A stretch of DNA of 64,000 nucleotides. It comes from Tunturiibacter empetritectus. Lineage in GTDB: Bacteria > Acidobacteriota > Terriglobia > Terriglobales > Acidobacteriaceae. The translations under genes were made by a program, and so were the position numbers. This document shows positions 60,677 to 64,000 of this stretch, one piece after another. Position 1 is the stretch's first letter; each line of letters begins with the position of its first letter. The stretch covers positions 310,001 through 374,000 of the forward strand of contig NZ_JACHDZ010000001.1 of assembly GCF_014201375.1 (NCBI RefSeq), in the 5' to 3' direction. The notes beneath the pieces are model-generated. The model had not been told where the DNA came from. It did not search any database and saw only the letters and a program-made list of their open reading frames with translations.

Positions 60677-61356
60677 GCCACGAACCACGCCTGCTGGAAG
60701 TCCGGAAGAATGTTCTCAAGCAAAATGACGTTATCGCACGCGGTTTGCGAGACCGGTTCCGCTTGCAGGGAACCTATGTCATCAGCTTGGTCTCGAGCCC
60801 TGGCTCCGGGAAGACTACCTTTCTCGAAAAGACTCTAACCCTGCTCAGGCCGCACTATCGCGTAGCTGCACTGGTAGGCGATCTGGCGACGGAGAACGAC
60901 GCGCTGCGGCTCGCACGCAGTGGCGTGCCCGTGCGGCAGATCACCACCGGAACGCTCTGCCACCTTGAAGCGGCCATGGTGGAGCACTCGTTGAACGATT
61001 GGAATTTAGGCGAACTCGATCTCCTCTTCATTGAAAACGTGGGCAATCTGGTCTGCCCCGCGTCCTATGACCTGGGAGAAGATCTCAGGTTAGTGCTGCT
61101 ATCCGTCACGGAGGGTGAGGATAAGCCGCTCAAGTACCCGACGATCTTCAACAGCGCCGACGTAGCGGTCATCACCAAGACGGATCTGGCAGCAGCGGTA
61201 GAGTTCGATGATCTGACCGCCAACGCGAACATTCAGGCAGTGCGGCCAGGAATGTGTGTGTTCAAAGTTTCGGCGAAGACCGGTGAGGGGATGGACGCCT
61301 TTTTGCAGTTCCTTGCGCAGAAACATGCACGAAGCTCACAAAAGACATCAGTGTAG
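60673..61356 (+). CDS. hypB: Hydrogenase nickel GTPase HypB
   Basis: 227 residues. The P-loop is SSPGSGKTTFLEKT (about residues 41-54); other GTPase motifs are VGDLATENDALRL, ENVGNLVCPASYDLGED (with the metal-binding Cys) and VITKTDLAAAVEFD. There is no His-rich nickel-storage N-terminus; the N-terminal CxxCGC of E. coli HypB is also absent. It drives GTP-dependent nickel delivery with HypA. It is the last enzyme gene of the operon; a 33-residue membrane peptide follows after 68 bp. Confidence 0.95.
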   Translation: MSHEPRLLEVRKNVLKQNDVIARGLRDRFRLQGTYVISLVSSPGSGKTTFLEKTLTLLRPHYRVAALVGDLATENDALRLARSGVPVRQITTGTLCHLEAAMVEHSLNDWNLGELDLLFIENVGNLVCPASYDLGEDLRLVLLSVTEGEDKPLKYPTIFNSADVAVITKTDLAAAVEFDDLTANANIQAVRPGMCVFKVSAKTGEGMDAFLQFLAQKHARSSQKTSV

Positions 61357-61424
61357 ACGCCGGCATGGCGAATTGCATCGAAACAAGAGTATAAAGCGAG
61401 CAACGAATCTCCGAGGTGACTTAC

Positions 61425-61526
61425 ATGTTGAAACTTTTAGCTGCTGCCGCAGGAATCGGCGCAATTGTACTAGCGATAATGATCGCTCCCGACGTATCCC
61501 GTTATCTCAGAATCCGATCCATGTGA
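61425..61526 (+). CDS. 33-residue single-helix membrane peptide with PDVSRYLRIRSM tail
   Basis: The short frame starts at an ATG after CCGAGGTGACTTAC, giving a ribosome site. It encodes a hydrophobic helix (LLAAAAGIGAIVLAIMIA) directly followed by PDVSRYLRIRSM and a TGA. The tail repeats that of the 71-residue protein at 53219 (PDVQRYLKMRAM), and the protein resembles the DUF6893 small-protein family. It ends the hydrogenase operon. A membrane-anchor or quinone-interface role for the hydrogenase is inferred only from location and the shared motif. Confidence 0.7.
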   Translation: MLKLLAAAAGIGAIVLAIMIAPDVSRYLRIRSM

Positions 61527-61637
61527 GATGCTGCGGACTGAGCCGTCGCTCGCCCGCAACTATTACCGAACTGTTACCTGCACCCTATAGCCACGCCTCC
61601 TGGCCGGCGTTAGCCTCCACACTAGAGGCAAGCGCCA

Positions 61638-62549
61638 ATGGCGACACTTGTAACACCACCGCAAAAAGCTGGCAGACCCCGCACAGTCGAAGTGGTACAG
61701 GCGAAGTCGGCGGAGTTCAACTGGGTCTTCTTCGTCGTCATCGCGGCCTTTCACGTGGGAGCCGTAGCGGCGCTGTTTACCTTCTATTGGTCTTCTGTCG
61801 TCGTGTTTCTCGTGATGTGGCTCTTCGGTCAGAACGTAGGAATCGCCATCAGCTATCACCGCCAACTCACGCATCGCAGCTTTACGACGCCTAAATGGTT
61901 GGAGTATGCCATGGCGGTCTGTGGCACCATGGCGCTCCAGGGTAGTCCCACGTACTGGGTTTCCGTACATCGTATGCACCACCAGTACACCGACAAGCCT
62001 GGCGATCCGCACTCTCCCCGCGATGGCAAATGGTGGTCGCACATGGGCTGGATTCTGCGCGGCTCTCTTCACAGCGAGACCACCACGCTCGCTCGCTATG
62101 TCCCCGATCTGGAACGCGATCGCTTCTACCGCTGGCTGGCCGTATGGCATTGGATCCCGATCACCTTTACAGGCATTGCTTTACTCATAGGGGGCACTGC
62201 ACTCGGCGGATGGAAGCTGGGCCTCTCCTGGCTGCTGTGGGGAACATTTCTTCGCATCACCATTGGCTTTCACACCACCTGGCTGGTCAACTCGGCGACG
62301 CATCTGTGGGGCTCTCGCCGCTTCCAAACCCGCGACGACTCAACCAACAACTGGTGGGTCGCCCTGTTGACCGGCGGAGAAGGCTGGCACAACAACCACC
62401 ATGCGCACCCTGTGTCTGCCAGCCACGGCATGGCCTGGTGGGAGCTGGACTTCAACTACTGGGGCATCAAACTATTGGAAGTGCTCGGCCTTGCGAAGAA
62501 CGTAAAAGTGACGCATCTCGCGCATCCAGATCGAGTCAACGAACTTTAA
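61638..62549 (+). CDS. Acyl-CoA/acyl-lipid delta-9-type fatty acid desaturase
   Basis: 303 residues with four or more hydrophobic helices. The three histidine boxes of membrane desaturases are present: HRQLTHR (about residue 75), HRMHHQYTD (about 112) and HNNHHAHP (about 253). Other family motifs are GSPTYWVSVHR and DDSTNNWWVALLTGGEGW. It introduces a cis double bond into saturated acyl chains using O2 at a di-iron site in the inner membrane. It lies 111 bp after the hydrogenase operon on the same strand, and it ends at a long hairpin. Confidence 0.9.
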   Translation: MATLVTPPQKAGRPRTVEVVQAKSAEFNWVFFVVIAAFHVGAVAALFTFYWSSVVVFLVMWLFGQNVGIAISYHRQLTHRSFTTPKWLEYAMAVCGTMALQGSPTYWVSVHRMHHQYTDKPGDPHSPRDGKWWSHMGWILRGSLHSETTTLARYVPDLERDRFYRWLAVWHWIPITFTGIALLIGGTALGGWKLGLSWLLWGTFLRITIGFHTTWLVNSATHLWGSRRFQTRDDSTNNWWVALLTGGEGWHNNHHAHPVSASHGMAWWELDFNYWGIKLLEVLGLAKNVKVTHLAHPDRVNEL

Positions 62550-62575
62550 ACCTCAAACGGCATCATCTCAACCGG

Positions 62576-62616
62576 CGGGAACGGGTGCTCTAGTAGGTTC
62601 GTGAGCACCGTTCCCG
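62576..62616. terminator. Long hairpin between the desaturase and a convergent small gene
   Basis: CGGGAACGGGTGCTC (62576-62590) pairs with GAGCACCGTTCCCG (62603-62616) with a single bulged G, around a 12-base loop. It lies between convergent genes and probably ends both transcripts, although no clear T-run follows. Confidence 0.6.
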
Positions 62617-62645
62617 TATTGCATCGTCGACTGACTATTTACTGC

Positions 62646-62984
62646 TCACGCCGGGTTTCCCAACGTCCCGGTATCCACGTATATTGTCCCCGGAGCTGAT
62701 GTCAGACGAGGCTGTTCTACTCCGGCAGGCGTCCAGCTGAAGGTGTAGGTTTTACCGGCAGCATATGGGTTAGGCTCGGTTCCATCCGGATAATTCGTCG
62801 TGTTCGGCCATGTTTCATTCTGTTTCAGAGACTTGTTATGAGGAAGATGAGGGCAGAAATACTTCGCATAGGTGCTGGCGAAGACACCCGCGACCTCAGC
62901 GACAAACTGAAGGGTGTCTGTAGCTCCCACGTTGACTTCAATTGGGTCGGTTGAATCTGTAAGGGGGACAACAACGATCGACAA
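62646..62984 (-). CDS. Small hypothetical protein, TTG start
   Basis: 112 residues. The start is a TTG at 62984 preceded by AAAGGAGAATCACC on the coding strand; the strong ribosome site decides it. The protein has no signal peptide or helix and looks beta-rich (SIVVVPLTDSTDPIEVNVG, TLQFVAEVAGVF, YTFSWTPAGVEQPRL, GTIYVDTGTLGNP), with one Cys in KYFCPHLPHNK. The layout is vaguely cupredoxin- or Ig-like. The family is not recognised. It lies 42 bp downstream of the TPR gene on the same strand and may be co-transcribed. Confidence 0.6.
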   Translation of the reverse strand: MSIVVVPLTDSTDPIEVNVGATDTLQFVAEVAGVFASTYAKYFCPHLPHNKSLKQNETWPNTTNYPDGTEPNPYAAGKTYTFSWTPAGVEQPRLTSAPGTIYVDTGTLGNPA

Positions 62985-63026
62985 GGTGATTCTCCTTTTG
63001 TTTCGTTGGCATTTACCGGGTTAGAG

Positions 63027-64000
63027 TTAAGGGTTGCTGCGATGAAATTCGGGGTCACTCATGACTCCCCGCATATCTGGATCATCTTCGAGTTGACTCA
63101 AAGGATAGCCTTTATGCAGAGCCATCTCAAGATAGCGCAGCGCCTGCTTGCGATCACCGCACATCTCATATACCCCTGCGACGTTGACGAGGAGGCTTGA
63201 GTCATCCGGCGAGAGTGCTATTGCAGTCTGGGCATGCTCCAGCGCCTTCTCACGCATCCCGCTCTTGGCCTGCATCACCGCCAACAGTGAGTGCGCTTGT
63301 GCATCTTGAGGCTTCAGTCTGATATTTTGCTCGAGCAACGGTATGATCCGCTCCCGCACTGTCTTTGCTTTTGAGCTGTCACCAAGCCGTTCATCAGCGA
63401 TGAGCAAGTTATTCCAAACCATATAGTCGTTTTCGTTTATTTGCAGAGCTTTCTCATTCACCTCTGCTGACTCCTTATATCTTTTCTGCGAAAGATAAAG
63501 GCTCGCCAGATTTGCATATGCCTGGTAACTTGGCTCCAGTTCGATCGATCTCTTCAGCGCCTGCTCTGCAGCGGGAAGTGCCGTAGCGTCGCCCGAATCG
63601 ATATAGACTGCGCCCAGATTGAGATAGACCTCCGCATTGTCTGGTGTCATCTCAAGCGCTCTCTGCAACGCCTTGATCGCCTCTGGATACTTACCTAGGC
63701 GATCATAGAAATGGCCGATCAGGTTATAACTCTCCCAATCGTCCGGCTTCAGCGCGACTGCCTTTTTGTAAGCAGCCTCTGCGTCGGGGATGCGGCCGGA
63801 TCGCTCATAGGCGCGTGCCAGCCCCCGCACCGCCAGCGCGTTTCGCGGATCGAGTGTGAGAGCGTGTTGAAACTCCTGCAGCGCAAGCTCGCGCTTCCCA
63901 CTCACGTCGTGGATTCGTCCCAGGGTGACGTAGGCCGCAGGCAAACTGCCGTCGAGCTGGATCGCCCTCTCCAGGTTTCCCTGGGCTTCGTCCAGCCAAT
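63027..64000 (-). CDS. TPR-repeat protein (5' end beyond window)
   Basis: The reading frame is open through position 64000 (WLDEAQGNLERAIQLDGS... continues upstream of the TTG at 63944), so at least 324 residues are visible and the N-terminus is missing. Tandem 34-residue TPR units are clear: ALQEFQHALTLDPRN, AEAAYKKAVALKPDDW, AIKALQRALEMTPDN, AEQALKRSIELEPSY, SAEVNEKALQINEND and ALEHAQTAIALSPDD. TPRs mediate protein-protein contacts; acidobacterial proteins of this kind often carry further domains N-terminally, outside the window. The C-terminus ends shortly after DPDMRGVMSDPEF. Confidence 0.85.
   Translation of the reverse strand, partial: WLDEAQGNLERAIQLDGSLPAAYVTLGRIHDVSGKRELALQEFQHALTLDPRNALAVRGLARAYERSGRIPDAEAAYKKAVALKPDDWESYNLIGHFYDRLGKYPEAIKALQRALEMTPDNAEVYLNLGAVYIDSGDATALPAAEQALKRSIELEPSYQAYANLASLYLSQKRYKESAEVNEKALQINENDYMVWNNLLIADERLGDSSKAKTVRERIIPLLEQNIRLKPQDAQAHSLLAVMQAKSGMREKALEHAQTAIALSPDDSSLLVNVAGVYEMCGDRKQALRYLEMALHKGYPLSQLEDDPDMRGVMSDPEFHRSNP

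Overview
The window looks like a chromosomal segment of an acidobacterium of class Terriglobia, family Acidobacteriaceae (Granulicella/Edaphobacter-like). This rests on the kinds of proteins present: very large secreted Ig-like repeat proteins with acidobacterial-style C-termini, M61 and M13 peptidases, a YihY/BrkB protein, a high-affinity-type [NiFe] hydrogenase locus, moderately high GC, and dispersed palindromic intergenic repeats. No rRNA or tRNA gene was seen, so the taxonomic call is an inference.

Layout. 1-3.5 kb: an intergenic repeat, an RlpA-like protein, a frameshifted gene remnant, a CGNR zinc-finger regulator and a PemK/MazF-type toxin-antitoxin pair. 3.7-10.7 kb: a Tat-exported lactonase, then an amino-sugar (GlcNAc/ManNAc) catabolic locus: NanE-type epimerase, FucP/NagP-type MFS importer, NagR/DasR-type GntR repressor, NagA deacetylase and a GlmS-like SIS deaminase. 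Similar GTATAG(A/T)C-containing candidate operators lie ahead of each transcription unit. 11-17.6 kb: a 1985-residue Ig-repeat/FG-GAP surface protein followed by a small outer-membrane barrel protein. 17.7-26 kb: APC permease, YggS, DUF486 protein, a frameshifted membrane protein, an MFS exporter, two membrane proteins and thioredoxin reductase. 26-41.8 kb: secreted proteins (one a matrixin-like protein whose histidines are lost), type II NADH dehydrogenase, aldo/keto reductase, metallo-beta-lactamase-fold hydrolase, YihY/BrkB, M61 and M13 peptidases, a sodium/solute symporter, an extremely acidic low-complexity protein and a 2-hydroxyacid dehydrogenase.

42-61.5 kb: the main locus. After an EF-P-like gene comes a three-gene unit consisting of an orphan group 1h-type [NiFe]-hydrogenase small subunit, a cytosolic double-PAS histidine kinase and a NarL/LuxR-type response regulator. 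A 350-bp gap follows, then a long, tightly packed operon: second small subunit (hhyS), large subunit (hhyL), NifU-like protein, DUF5947-like, DUF6084-like, a 351-residue unknown, a maturation protease with an extra N-terminal domain, a small membrane protein, a signal-less YceI protein, hypC, hypD, hypE, a tandem-SIS protein, a mini-glutaredoxin, hypF, hypA, hypB and a 33-residue membrane peptide. Both small subunits carry the C-D-G-D proximal-cluster motif of the oxygen-insensitive group 1h enzymes that scavenge atmospheric H2. The orphan subunit joined to a two-component system is the best candidate here for an undescribed system (H2 or redox sensing). The two small membrane proteins share a PDVxRYLxxRxM tail and may be membrane anchors or electron-transfer partners.

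61.6-64 kb: a fatty-acid desaturase, a small unknown protein with a TTG start, and a TPR protein running off the right edge.
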